Shown: in pieces, positions 1 through 4,843 of the stretch
How positions within the stretch are numbered: position 1 is the first letter of the stretch
Layout of the letters: each line of letters begins with the position of its first letter
Assembly: GCA_964356745.1 (NCBI GenBank)
Contig: CAYHIW010000045.1
Coordinates: 1 to 5,151, forward strand
Direction of reading: 5' to 3'
Source of the DNA: CAYHIW01 sp964356745
Lineage (GTDB): Bacteria > Patescibacteriota > Microgenomatia > UBA1406 > GWC2-37-13
DNA length: 5,151 nt
Made by a program: the position numbers and the translations under genes
Notes under the pieces: model-generated
What the model saw: the letters and a program-made list of their open reading frames with translations, nothing else
Databases searched by the model: none
What the model was told of the DNA's origin: nothing

Positions 1-636
1 AGGTTTTTGTTTTCCTTTTTTGAAAATCCTGATAATACACATTGCTATCAGGCTTCTTTACGAATGGTATTAAAATATTTTCTACCAAAAAAAGATTTCA
101 GTTGGGAAGAGTTAGAAAAGTTAACTGCAAAAGAAGAAGGATATTGGACATGGCCATATAAAGGCACTATAAATCTCCACAAGATGGGATTTAAAATCGT
201 TGAAATGAATATATTTAATATTGAAAGATTTGTTAAAGAAGGAGTTAACTACCTCATAGAAAAATATGGAAAAGATGTATCTCGAGAACAAGTTGCACAT
301 ACAAAAAGCATCACAAACGAACAGAAAATATGTCGTGATTATTTAAAACTAGACATTCATCAAGGCAAACTCCCTACATTAGAAGATGTTAAAAAATTAA
401 TTGAAAAGGGATATTTAGTAGTGCCGAATATCAACGCAAGAATTCTTAATGGGAGAAACGGTTATAGTGGTCACAACGTGGTCATTTTCAATTATGATAA
501 TGACAATGTATATGTTAATGATCCGGGACCAACGAACACTAGTGCAAATAAAAAAATCTCAAACAAACTTTTTATGAGAGCTTGGGAATATCCATATGCA
601 GATGCGAAAGGATTACAAGCATTCAAACTACCTTAA
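1..636 (+). CDS. C39-like (papain-fold) cysteine peptidase family protein, 5' partial
   Basis: The frame is open to the left edge, so the true start is probably upstream; a TTG at 7 is possible but has no visible context. Numbering residues from that TTG, the N-terminus reads FFENPDNTHCYQA, the usual opening of Peptidase_C39_2-like proteins, with candidate nucleophile Cys13. Near the C-terminus GHNVVIFNYDNDNVYVNDPG supplies the matching His156 and Asp172, in the normal Cys-His-Asp order and spacing for a fold of about 200 residues. Family members include bacteriocin-leader peptidases and many uncharacterised stand-alone proteins; this one has no transporter domain, and no membrane segment is visible. 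Substrate is unknown. A terminator follows ten bases after the stop, so it ends a transcription unit. The residue between 90 and 120 (a charged insert) is not diagnostic. Family assignment is fairly good; peptidase activity is inferred. Confidence 0.68.
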   Translation, partial: RFLFSFFENPDNTHCYQASLRMVLKYFLPKKDFSWEELEKLTAKEEGYWTWPYKGTINLHKMGFKIVEMNIFNIERFVKEGVNYLIEKYGKDVSREQVAHTKSITNEQKICRDYLKLDIHQGKLPTLEDVKKLIEKGYLVVPNINARILNGRNGYSGHNVVIFNYDNDNVYVNDPGPTNTSANKKISNKLFMRAWEYPYADAKGLQAFKLP

Positions 637-645
637 CTGCTAACT

Positions 646-674
646 CCTCAGTTAAGTAATTAACTGAGGTTTTT
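646..674 (+). terminator. Intrinsic terminator after the C39-like gene
   Basis: A perfect 10-bp stem (CCTCAGTTAA at 646-655 with TTAACTGAGG at 660-669) closes a GTAA tetraloop of GNRA type and is followed directly by TTTTT. It sits ten bases after the stop codon at 636. The T-run is on the plus side only, so it should act on plus-strand transcription and not on the convergent 222-residue gene. Confidence 0.85.
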
Positions 675-684
675 GTGCGTAATT
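649..684 (+). repeat. 36-bp palindromic direct repeat, copy 1
   Basis: This copy matches 1425-1460 at 35 of 36 positions (T at 674 versus C at 1450). It contains the palindromic core CAGTTAAGTAATTAACTG, then AGGTTTT and GTGCGTAATT. The similarity extends past the hairpin and T-run, so it is a true duplication and not just two similar terminators. It lies just past the 3' end of the minus-strand 222-residue gene. Confidence 0.85.
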
Positions 685-695
685 ACTATCGACTG

Positions 696-1364
696 TTAAG
701 CTTGAGGCGGTAGCTCTTCAGTCGGAGGAGGTATCATTCCCAACCTATTTTCTACTGAAGAGACAATATTTTCAATGATTTTATAATCTATGGAACCATA
801 TTTAATCGGGTTCCCAAAACTATAGTCCATGAGATATTTATCAGGATCTTTGCTGGAAGGACCAAGTCCTCCTATGAGTCTTTCTGCTGTTACATCATCA
901 TCTGTTGCTTTTGCGATGATAGCGACATCGCCCAACCTACTATCGGTTCCTTCCGCTCCTACCTTTGTAAAACGCGTCTCTGCAAACTTGACCTCCATTT
1001 TTATCTTTTTTCCATCAATGTATCTTTCTTGAAAAGGAAACCAATCAGTATCTACAACTACTGCAGTCTCGCCAGATTTGATTAGGTCTCCATATTGTAT
1101 ATCTGCTACACCAATTGTTAGAGTATCTCGAGTAATTTCTCCTTCTTCAGTGACACCAGCTGGTGTAATAGTTCCTGCTTCCTCTGTGTGTACATTGTCT
1201 TTTTTTCCTTTTGTTGCTTCACGTACGATTGCAACAGCTCTATCCAGCAACTTCTTATTACTCTCGTTTTCCCGCGCCTCTTCAAATCTTTTCCTTTCTT
1301 CGACAAAAGCTTCATCTAAATGTTCAAAAAGAAGATTTTCGTCCGGTGTTTGGGGTTCTGACAT
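696..1364 (-). CDS. Hypothetical acidic protein, 222 aa
   Basis: I do not recognise this family. The ATG at 1364 is the first possible start, since an in-frame TAA lies two codons upstream. Residues 1-60 are strongly charged and likely helical or coiled coil (EERKRFEEARENESNKK). Residues about 65-180 look like a mixed beta-rich globular domain, with hydrophobic strands such as LTIGVADI, TAVVVDTDWF and DVAIIAKATDDD. The C-terminus ends in a proline-rich tail (IPPPTEELPPQA). There is no signal peptide or membrane segment, so it is probably cytosolic. It has its own promoter at 1404-1431, with a roughly 32-nt leader and only a weak AAGG two bases from the ATG. It runs against both neighbours and is bracketed by a 36-bp direct repeat, which suggests that it was inserted as a unit. 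Coding status is supported by length and normal composition. Confidence 0.75.
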   Translation of the reverse strand: MSEPQTPDENLLFEHLDEAFVEERKRFEEARENESNKKLLDRAVAIVREATKGKKDNVHTEEAGTITPAGVTEEGEITRDTLTIGVADIQYGDLIKSGETAVVVDTDWFPFQERYIDGKKIKMEVKFAETRFTKVGAEGTDSRLGDVAIIAKATDDDVTAERLIGGLGPSSKDPDKYLMDYSFGNPIKYGSIDYKIIENIVSSVENRLGMIPPPTEELPPQA

Positions 1365-1403
1365 GCCTTATGGTACTGTAGTTAATTTAAGATTTCAAGA
1401 AAA

Positions 1404-1431
1404 ATTATAGACAGTTATGAAACACAGTTAA
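1404..1431 (-). promoter_or_regulatory. Candidate promoter of the 222-aa gene
   Basis: On the minus strand a perfect TATAAT (1409-1404) lies 16 nt from TTAACT (1431-1426), a 4/6 match to the -35 consensus. The -35 element falls inside repeat copy 2, so the repeat supplies part of the promoter. Two direct ACAGTTA copies on the plus strand (1411-1417 and 1424-1430) flank the spacer and could be an operator, but this is speculative. Confidence 0.55.
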
Positions 1432-1460
1432 GTAATTAACTGAGGTTTTCGTGCGTAATT
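1425..1460 (+). repeat. 36-bp palindromic direct repeat, copy 2
   Basis: This is the second copy of the repeat at 649-684. Its hairpin is shorter (CAGTTAA/TTAACTG, 7 bp, GTAA loop) because the bases left of the repeat differ, and the T-run is interrupted (TTTTCG). It may act as a weak plus-strand terminator insulating smpB. It overlaps the -35 region of the divergent minus-strand gene and lies 39 bp before the smpB start. Confidence 0.8.
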
Positions 1461-1480
1461 TAGCTCTATTCATACTTCTC

Positions 1481-1489
1481 TGTTAAAAT
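1481..1489 (+). promoter_or_regulatory. Extended -10 promoter of smpB
   Basis: TGtTAAAAT ends nine bases before the smpB ATG. No good -35 element is visible at 16-18 nt upstream, and the TGn extension may compensate. Transcription would start at or within about three bases of the ATG, which leaves no room for a ribosome binding site. Confidence 0.6.
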
Positions 1490-1498
1490 ATCTACTGT

Positions 1499-1945
1499 AT
1501 GAAGATCGTGAATAAAAAATTTGGGAGAGAGTACGAGATGATCGAAGCCTACGAGGCTGGTATTGCCTTGACTGGTGCTGAGGTCAAATCTATTCGTGAT
1601 GGTCGAATGAAACTTGATGATGCCTATGTGAAAATAGTCGGAAATGAGCCATACCTTTTGAATGCTGAAATCTACCCCTATCGCTTTGAAAAAACCGATA
1701 ATCAAGAGTCCAAAAGATCACGTAAATTACTCCTTCATAAGAAGGAAATCGTGCGTATTAAAACCAAAATGCGAGGCTCGGGTAAGTTGACTATAGCCCC
1801 TGTCTCATGCTATAATAAGGGGCGTCATATCAAGCTAGAAATAGCGCTCGTTAGGGGACGACGTGACGTAGAAAAGCGAAAGCTTGAAAAGCAAAAGAAG
1901 ATACGAAGACAAGATCAGAAAGAAGTTAAAGAATATGTGAGATGA
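1499..1945 (+). CDS. smpB: SsrA-binding protein SmpB
   Basis: SmpB binds the tRNA-like domain of tmRNA and carries it into the A site of ribosomes stalled on broken mRNAs; its C-terminal tail reads the empty mRNA channel. The whole family signature is present in 148 residues: the N-terminal strand KIVNKKFGREYEMIEAYEAGI, GAEVKSIRDGR (26-36) of the OB-fold RNA-binding face, RKLLLHKKEI (75-84), then KLTIAPVSCYNKGRHIKLEIALVRGRR and a basic helical tail (about 122-148). The motif commonly written YDKR appears as DVEKR. Length is normal. The ATG at 1499 is chosen because the family N-terminus begins there; a later ATG at 1538 would remove the first strand. No Shine-Dalgarno precedes it, in line with a leaderless mRNA. 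The tmRNA gene follows 124 bp downstream on the same strand, the classic smpB-ssrA pairing. Confidence 0.97.
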   Translation: MKIVNKKFGREYEMIEAYEAGIALTGAEVKSIRDGRMKLDDAYVKIVGNEPYLLNAEIYPYRFEKTDNQESKRSRKLLLHKKEIVRIKTKMRGSGKLTIAPVSCYNKGRHIKLEIALVRGRRDVEKRKLEKQKKIRRQDQKEVKEYVR

Positions 1946-1961
1946 TTTCCACCTGTTTTTA

Positions 1962-2000
1962 CTTCAAGTCTTTTCAGTTCTATTCGAACACGACTTGAAG
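1962..2000 (+). other. Long-loop inverted repeat downstream of smpB
   Basis: CTTCAAGTC (1962-1970) is perfectly complementary to GACTTGAAG (1992-2000), with a 21-nt loop. No T-run follows, so it is not a standard terminator. It could fold in the smpB 3' untranslated region or the tmRNA precursor. The function is unknown. Confidence 0.4.
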
Positions 2001-2024
2001 AGCGAACTTGGCGGATTTAAGAAC

Positions 2025-2060
2025 TTGTATGAGAATTCAGGAAACTGAATTTTCATACAA
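2025..2060 (+). other. Strong 16-bp hairpin just upstream of tmRNA
   Basis: TTGTATGAGAATTCAG (2025-2040) pairs with 2045-2060 over 16 bp, with one G-U wobble, around a GAAA (GNRA) tetraloop. It is followed by TTTCT, a weak T-run, and ends nine bases before the mature tmRNA 5' end. It may terminate smpB transcription, or form a 5' leader structure in a precursor cut by RNase P. Its right arm also contains TACAAT (2056-2061), correctly placed as a -10 element for initiation at the mature GGGG at 2070. The wobble conserves pairing in RNA only, which favours a role as RNA. Confidence 0.7.
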
Positions 2061-2069
2061 TTTCTAAAA

Positions 2070-2462
2070 GGGGATGCTGGGTCTCGATGAGGAATTTGCA
2101 CATTTACAAATGGTTAGGGCCCGTTCGCTGGGTTAAACGAAAAACTTACCTGCTAACGAAGAACTCGAAGCAGCTGAAGCATCTGCTTATCGCAATGCAT
2201 ACGCTTTTGCGTACGCAGCCTAAGTAAGTGCGGATGATCTTTATACTTTTTCCTCGGTTCGATGTATAAGGATATAAACCAACTGAGGTGAGAGAGTTAG
2301 GATTACTTGATTGGCCTAACAATCAACAAAATATCAATCAACTGTTTTATTAAAGTTTGATTATTTACTTAATAAAACAAGAGCGAAGATAATCTATTCC
2401 TAACTATACATTTGTATTTCGTGTTTCTTCAGACGCGGGTTCAACTCCCGCCATCTCCACCA
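2070..2462 (+). ncRNA. ssrA: tmRNA (transfer-messenger RNA)
   Basis: This RNA of about 393 nt acts as tRNA-Ala and as mRNA in trans-translation. The acceptor stem GGGGATG (2070-2076) pairs with CATCTCC (2452-2458, one G-U), followed by encoded ACCA. The T arm is GCGGG/CCCGC (2435-2451) with loop TTCAACT. Helix 2 pairs TACAAATG (2105-2112) with CATTTGTA (2409-2416). A PK1-like fold near 2119-2139 precedes the tag frame, which runs from GCT at 2152 to TAA at 2221-2223. Three H-type pseudoknots follow: 2241-2246:2264-2269 with 2252-2259:2281-2288; 2296-2301:2315-2320 with 2307-2312:2321-2326; 2336-2341:2357-2362 with 2344-2353:2369-2378. The adjacent smpB supports the call. It is a one-piece tmRNA, not permuted. 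Confidence 0.97.
2152..2223 (+). other. tmRNA tag-peptide reading frame
   Basis: The resume codon is taken as GCT (2152-2154) because CTGCTAACGAAGA matches the common context CTGC-A/T-AACGA in other tmRNAs. The frame gives 23 residues, opening ANEELEAAEA and closing NAYAFAYAA, before TAA. Most tags are 8-15 residues and end in ALAA or similar; this one is longer, rich in Ala and Glu, and ends YAA. A hairpin (2196-2204 with 2209-2217, TTTT loop, one A-C mismatch) covers the end of the frame, like helix 5 of other tmRNAs. The end of the frame is firm; the resume codon is inferred. Confidence 0.8.
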
Positions 2463-2463
2463 T

Positions 2464-2928
2464 TTAAAGATTTGTTTGGAGGCCGAGGTCGATTTCGGCA
2501 AATCCGTTTCGTTTGTAAAACGCAACTGCTTTGGGACTGTGAAAATAAGTGCTGACAAACATTCGTCGACAACCTTGTCTTCTTCCCCACTCTTTTGCCC
2601 TTTCAATAAGCGTAGCTCCAATTCCTCTTGACCGATAATCTGGACTCACTCCCATATTGTCTATTTCAAGAGTCTTACTTTTACGGTAACTCAATTTTTT
2701 CTCCTGACATGATATATATCCAACCGCTTTTTCTCCATCGCGTGCGATCATGCAAAACGCTTCGGGGTTTGAAACTATTTTGGTGAAATAATTCTTCCCA
2801 TTCTCACCGGTTGCCCAGTCCATAACAAGATCGTCGTCATGTTGCTGGTTATCAAGAAATACGTGATGATTAAGTTGTTGAAGAATAGGGACATCTTCAA
2901 TCGTCGCCTTTTTATAAACAAACTCCAT
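2464..2928 (-). CDS. GNAT family N-acetyltransferase
   Basis: This 154-residue single-domain protein has the GNAT fold, which moves an acyl group from acyl-CoA to an amine. Motif A is clear: IDNMGVSPDYRSRGIGATLIERA, with R99-S100-R101-G102-I103-G104 fitting the R/Q-x-x-G-x-G/A pyrophosphate-binding loop. Motif B is the C-terminal AVAFYKRNGF (about 134-143). Strands before it (FCMIARDGEKAVGYISC) match the N-terminal half. The substrate cannot be told from sequence. The ATG at 2928 is supported by TGaTAAAAT ending six bases upstream. The stop codon lies one base from the tmRNA 3' end, and no terminator is visible, so its transcript could run antisense across ssrA. Confidence 0.92.
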   Translation of the reverse strand: MEFVYKKATIEDVPILQQLNHHVFLDNQQHDDDLVMDWATGENGKNYFTKIVSNPEAFCMIARDGEKAVGYISCQEKKLSYRKSKTLEIDNMGVSPDYRSRGIGATLIERAKEWGRRQGCRRMFVSTYFHSPKAVAFYKRNGFAEIDLGLQTNL

Positions 2929-2934
2929 GCAGAT

Positions 2935-2943
2935 ATTTTATCA
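2935..2943 (-). promoter_or_regulatory. Extended -10 promoter of the GNAT gene
   Basis: On the minus strand TGaTAAAAT ends six bases before the ATG, the spacing expected if transcription starts at the A of the start codon. No clear -35 element is seen. There is no Shine-Dalgarno in the six-base gap (ATCTGC). Confidence 0.65.
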
Positions 2944-3009
2944 GAGACATAGATTTAAAGACGGCCTCCAATTATTCAAATAAACGAATTGCAGAAGAAT
3001 TTAGCCTCA

Positions 3010-3028
3010 ACGCACCTCGTAGGTGCGT
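3010..3028. promoter_or_regulatory. Perfect 8+8 palindrome upstream of paralog 1 (candidate operator)
   Basis: ACGCACCT and AGGTGCGT form a perfect inverted repeat around CGT. It abuts the -35 position of the promoter at 3048-3056 and is followed by a G/T-rich stretch with repeated GGTG (3031-3050). No T-run follows, so a terminator role is unlikely; a repressor or activator site is a reasonable guess. The rest of the 136-bp space between the divergent GNAT gene and paralog 1 shows nothing further. Confidence 0.45.
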
Positions 3029-3047
3029 ATGGTAGGTGATGGTGGTG

Positions 3048-3056
3048 TGGTATTAT
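3048..3056 (+). promoter_or_regulatory. Extended -10 promoter of paralog 1
   Basis: TGgTATTAT ends eight bases before the ATG at 3065. No -35 match is seen. This placement argues that the gene starts at 3065 and not at the upstream in-frame GTG (3023) or ATG (3029), which would lie upstream of the promoter. Confidence 0.6.
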
Positions 3057-3064
3057 ATCTTTCT

Positions 3065-3625
3065 ATGGCGCTGTTTGAACGATTTAGAAAACCAAAACTT
3101 CCTATTATCCCAACGCATCTACCAGGTGAATTGCGAATTAAAGAGCTGCAGGAGAAAAACAGAACGAGACAACACGAGAGCTCTCTTCCGTATGCGGAAT
3201 TTATTACAGATGTAGTTGCACTTCTTCAAGAAAAACCAGGATTTTTTGAAGAAGTCGTAAATCTACATTACCCTGATATCCAGAAAAAGAAACCCTTCAC
3301 TCCGACTGACATACCTCAAAACTGGAGAATCAGGATCCCTTTTAATTCTAGTTCGCCTCTATATACAATAGAACATCGCATTTTGGAAATACGTTATTTT
3401 AATAAGTGTTTTGGGAAAGGGAGAGAGTTGTCTATTTTAAAAGGCTCTCAAAATAATCCTCACGTAAGAGGACTCGTTGAAGTTTGGGAGAGTGTTGATG
3501 GAAATTACATCCATCCCTTCACCCGTTTCCAATTAAATCCTGAAGAGAATGGACCGATCGAAAGCAATTATCAGAAAGCATTTCAAAAAACAATAGCCCT
3601 CTTCCACGAAGCACTCTCAATCTAG
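3065..3625 (+). CDS. Hypothetical protein, 186 aa, paralog 1 of a tandem pair
   Basis: I do not recognise the family. The frame is open from a GTG at 3023, but the ATG at 3065 is preferred: it follows an extended -10 and gives the N-terminus MALFERFRKPK, matching MSFLERFRRKP of the next gene. A basic amphipathic start is followed by a proline-rich linker, a charged helix (LRIKELQEKNRTRQHES), and the shared block SLPYAEFITDVVALLQEKPGFFEEV (about 40-65). The rest is predicted mixed strand and helix, with an aromatic-rich region (NYIHPFTRFQL) and a C-terminal helix (YQKAFQKTIALFHEAL). There is no signal peptide or transmembrane segment. The similarity to paralog 2 is highest in the first 70 residues and weak later, so the duplication is old. 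Likely cytosolic; function unknown. Confidence 0.78.
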   Translation: MALFERFRKPKLPIIPTHLPGELRIKELQEKNRTRQHESSLPYAEFITDVVALLQEKPGFFEEVVNLHYPDIQKKKPFTPTDIPQNWRIRIPFNSSSPLYTIEHRILEIRYFNKCFGKGRELSILKGSQNNPHVRGLVEVWESVDGNYIHPFTRFQLNPEENGPIESNYQKAFQKTIALFHEALSI

Positions 3626-3648
3626 TTAAAATGTTAATTTAGCCCGTG

Positions 3649-3677
3649 TTGACAATTTATTGACATATTGGTAATAT
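3649..3677 (+). promoter_or_regulatory. Promoter of paralog 2 with doubled TTGACA
   Basis: A perfect TTGACA (3649-3654) is 17 nt from TAATAT (3672-3677), which also has a TGg extension (3669-3671). The -10 ends nine bases before the ATG at 3687. A second TTGACA lies at 3660-3665, inside the spacer and 11 bp from the first. This is the best -35/-10 pair in the window. Confidence 0.8.
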
Positions 3678-3686
3678 TGAATTCTT

Positions 3687-4274
3687 ATGTCATTTCTTGA
3701 AAGATTTCGAAGAAAACCACCAGTTAAAACAGAACCCCTAACTCCCGCTCTAATCCATGCTCCGATTCATGATATGCGAGGAACTTTAGAATTAGAATTA
3801 GAAAGAGAAAAAAAGAAAAAAGAACATGAGCAAACGCTTCCTTCTGCAGTTTTTGTTGATGAAGTATACGTTGGACTTATTAATGCTCCTACTTTTTTTG
3901 ATGCTTTAAACGAAAAAGACAATCCTGAAATACCTTACTCAAAAGACAATGTACCAACGCACTTTAGTATCAGCACCGACGTGATAGATCAAACAGGATA
4001 TAACATAGAGTATGACAGTAGATATTGTCAAAGAAGTATTAGAATCGCTAAAGTTCATGTCGATGATACTGGAGGGGCAAATTATACAATCTGTGAAGGG
4101 TCTATATCGATAGATAGCAAGTCTGACGGCTTCCTTCGTTTACACACTTTAGGCAGGGGTAATTTTTTTCAATTCATGCCTCATATTGGAAAGATTGAAC
4201 GAGATCAAACCGTAATACTAGAAAAGATGAGAAAACTTTCTTCAGAAATCTTCCAGCCTGAAAAGACTGCTTAA
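3687..4274 (+). CDS. Hypothetical protein, 195 aa, paralog 2 of a tandem pair
   Basis: Same architecture as the preceding gene: MSFLERFRRKP, a proline-rich linker, a very charged helix (about 33-48, RGTLELELEREKKKKEHE) and the shared block TLPSAVFVDEVYVGLINAPTFFDAL (about 50-74). The later part looks beta-rich (ISIDSKSDGFLRLHTLGRGNFFQFM) and ends in a helix with IERDQTVILEKMRKLSSEIF. No catalytic motif, signal peptide or membrane segment is apparent. It has its own strong promoter despite following paralog 1 by 61 bp, so the two are probably transcribed separately. No Shine-Dalgarno precedes the ATG. Its TAA overlaps the stop of the convergent DinB-like gene within TTAA (4271-4274). Function unknown. 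Confidence 0.82.
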   Translation: MSFLERFRRKPPVKTEPLTPALIHAPIHDMRGTLELELEREKKKKEHEQTLPSAVFVDEVYVGLINAPTFFDALNEKDNPEIPYSKDNVPTHFSISTDVIDQTGYNIEYDSRYCQRSIRIAKVHVDDTGGANYTICEGSISIDSKSDGFLRLHTLGRGNFFQFMPHIGKIERDQTVILEKMRKLSSEIFQPEKTA

Positions 4275-4816
4275 AATGGGTAGCCTTTGAGTCCTTGAAG
4301 TCCTTTAATCGCAGACATCTCTCCACCAACTGCGTCAAGATGCGAGATAAGAATGCGAATGATAAATCGCATGATTGGCCACTCACCCAAACCCCATGTA
4401 GTAAGATCAACTTTCATCTTGGTTAAATCTTTGTCGCTCAAACTTTCAAGAAATTTGTCTGTTTCTGCATACACTGCTTGCGCGTATTCTTTAGCCTTTT
4501 TCAAATCTATCTTAACGGTCTTTGACCACTCTGCAAAATTCTTCTCCCAGTTCTCATCCATTACAGGATGTGGTGCGCTTATTCCAAGCTTCTCTCCCCA
4601 CTCACTGTCAATGAGCGCTTTTTTCTTTCTCGCCCACGTATTAAGAAGAATATCTTCAGAAACTAAGACGTGTACGTACGAAGATCCAATGGGAAGCGCT
4701 CTTCCTTGTGGTTTGTAGTGCGCAACTTCATCAGTCACTTCATTCATAATTCCTTCAAATGTTTCGTGAGCATCTTTAACGCACTGATGAATAATTCCTG
4801 CAAGCACTTTCGACAT
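4271..4816 (-). CDS. DinB-like superfamily protein, 181 aa
   Basis: DinB/YfiT-like proteins are four-helix bundles that often bind a metal through three histidines; many are thiol transferases or of unknown role. Here an N-terminal helix (IIHQCVKDAHETFEGIMNEV) is followed by the second-helix motif SSYVHVLVSEDILLNTW with ligand candidate His49, and by the typical last helix and tail ISHLDAVGGEMSAIKGLQGLKGYPF with His159. The usual third ligand four residues after His159 is Val163, so the metal site may be altered. The longest frame begins at 4867, but the ATG at 4816 is chosen: it gives MSKVLAGIIHQ, follows TATAAT by six bases, and avoids overlap with the divergent HD gene. No transmembrane segment is visible. 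Confidence 0.82.
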   Translation of the reverse strand: MSKVLAGIIHQCVKDAHETFEGIMNEVTDEVAHYKPQGRALPIGSSYVHVLVSEDILLNTWARKKKALIDSEWGEKLGISAPHPVMDENWEKNFAEWSKTVKIDLKKAKEYAQAVYAETDKFLESLSDKDLTKMKVDLTTWGLGEWPIMRFIIRILISHLDAVGGEMSAIKGLQGLKGYPF

Positions 4817-4822
4817 ATAACT

Positions 4823-4828
4823 ATTATA
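4823..4828 (-). promoter_or_regulatory. -10 element of the DinB-like gene
   Basis: A perfect TATAAT on the minus strand ends six bases before the ATG at 4816, predicting a leaderless mRNA. TG lies directly next to the hexamer and not in the TGn position. No -35 element is seen; it would fall inside the HD gene. Confidence 0.6.
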
Positions 4829-4834
4829 CACGAA

Positions 4835-4843
4835 TGCTATAAT
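4835..4843 (+). promoter_or_regulatory. Extended -10 promoter of the HD-domain gene
   Basis: TGcTATAAT, a perfect extended -10, ends six bases before the GTG at 4850. It lies seven bases from the -10 of the divergent DinB-like gene, so the two promoters compete for a 33-bp gap. No -35 match is seen. The six-base gap AGCCCT holds no Shine-Dalgarno. Confidence 0.65.

Noticed and set aside
696..1364. Insertion sequence between direct repeats
   Set aside because: The enclosed protein has no transposase motif and no terminal inverted repeats are seen; 36 bp is also too long for an ordinary target-site duplication.
829..1410. Plus- and minus-strand open frames at 829-1032, 1078-1410 and 1118-1315
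   Set aside because: They lie inside the 222-residue minus-strand gene, are low-complexity (Ser/Phe- or Lys-rich) and have no start context.
649..1460. CRISPR array, given a 36-bp partly palindromic repeat
   Set aside because: There are only two copies, 776 bp apart with a gene between, and no spacers or cas genes.
1466..1705. Minus-strand open frame opposite smpB
   Set aside because: It is antisense to the conserved smpB coding sequence and resembles no family.
2431..2462. Possible separate tRNA 3' half
   Set aside because: The T arm and CCA end pair with the GGGGATG at 2070 and belong to the tmRNA.
2400..2621. Minus-strand open frame ending in WWRWRELNPRLKK
   Set aside because: The WRWRELNPR string is the well-known false translation of the antisense of a tRNA/tmRNA T-arm and acceptor end; the frame overlaps ssrA and the GNAT gene and is not a gene.
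3023..3064. N-terminal extension of paralog 1 from GTG 3023 or ATG 3029
   Set aside because: The extension would be encoded by the palindrome, G/T tract and promoter, and the paralog has no equivalent.
4174..4718. Open frames at 4174-4410 (minus) and 4353-4718 (plus)
   Set aside because: Both overlap the DinB-like gene in other frames and have no motif or start signals.
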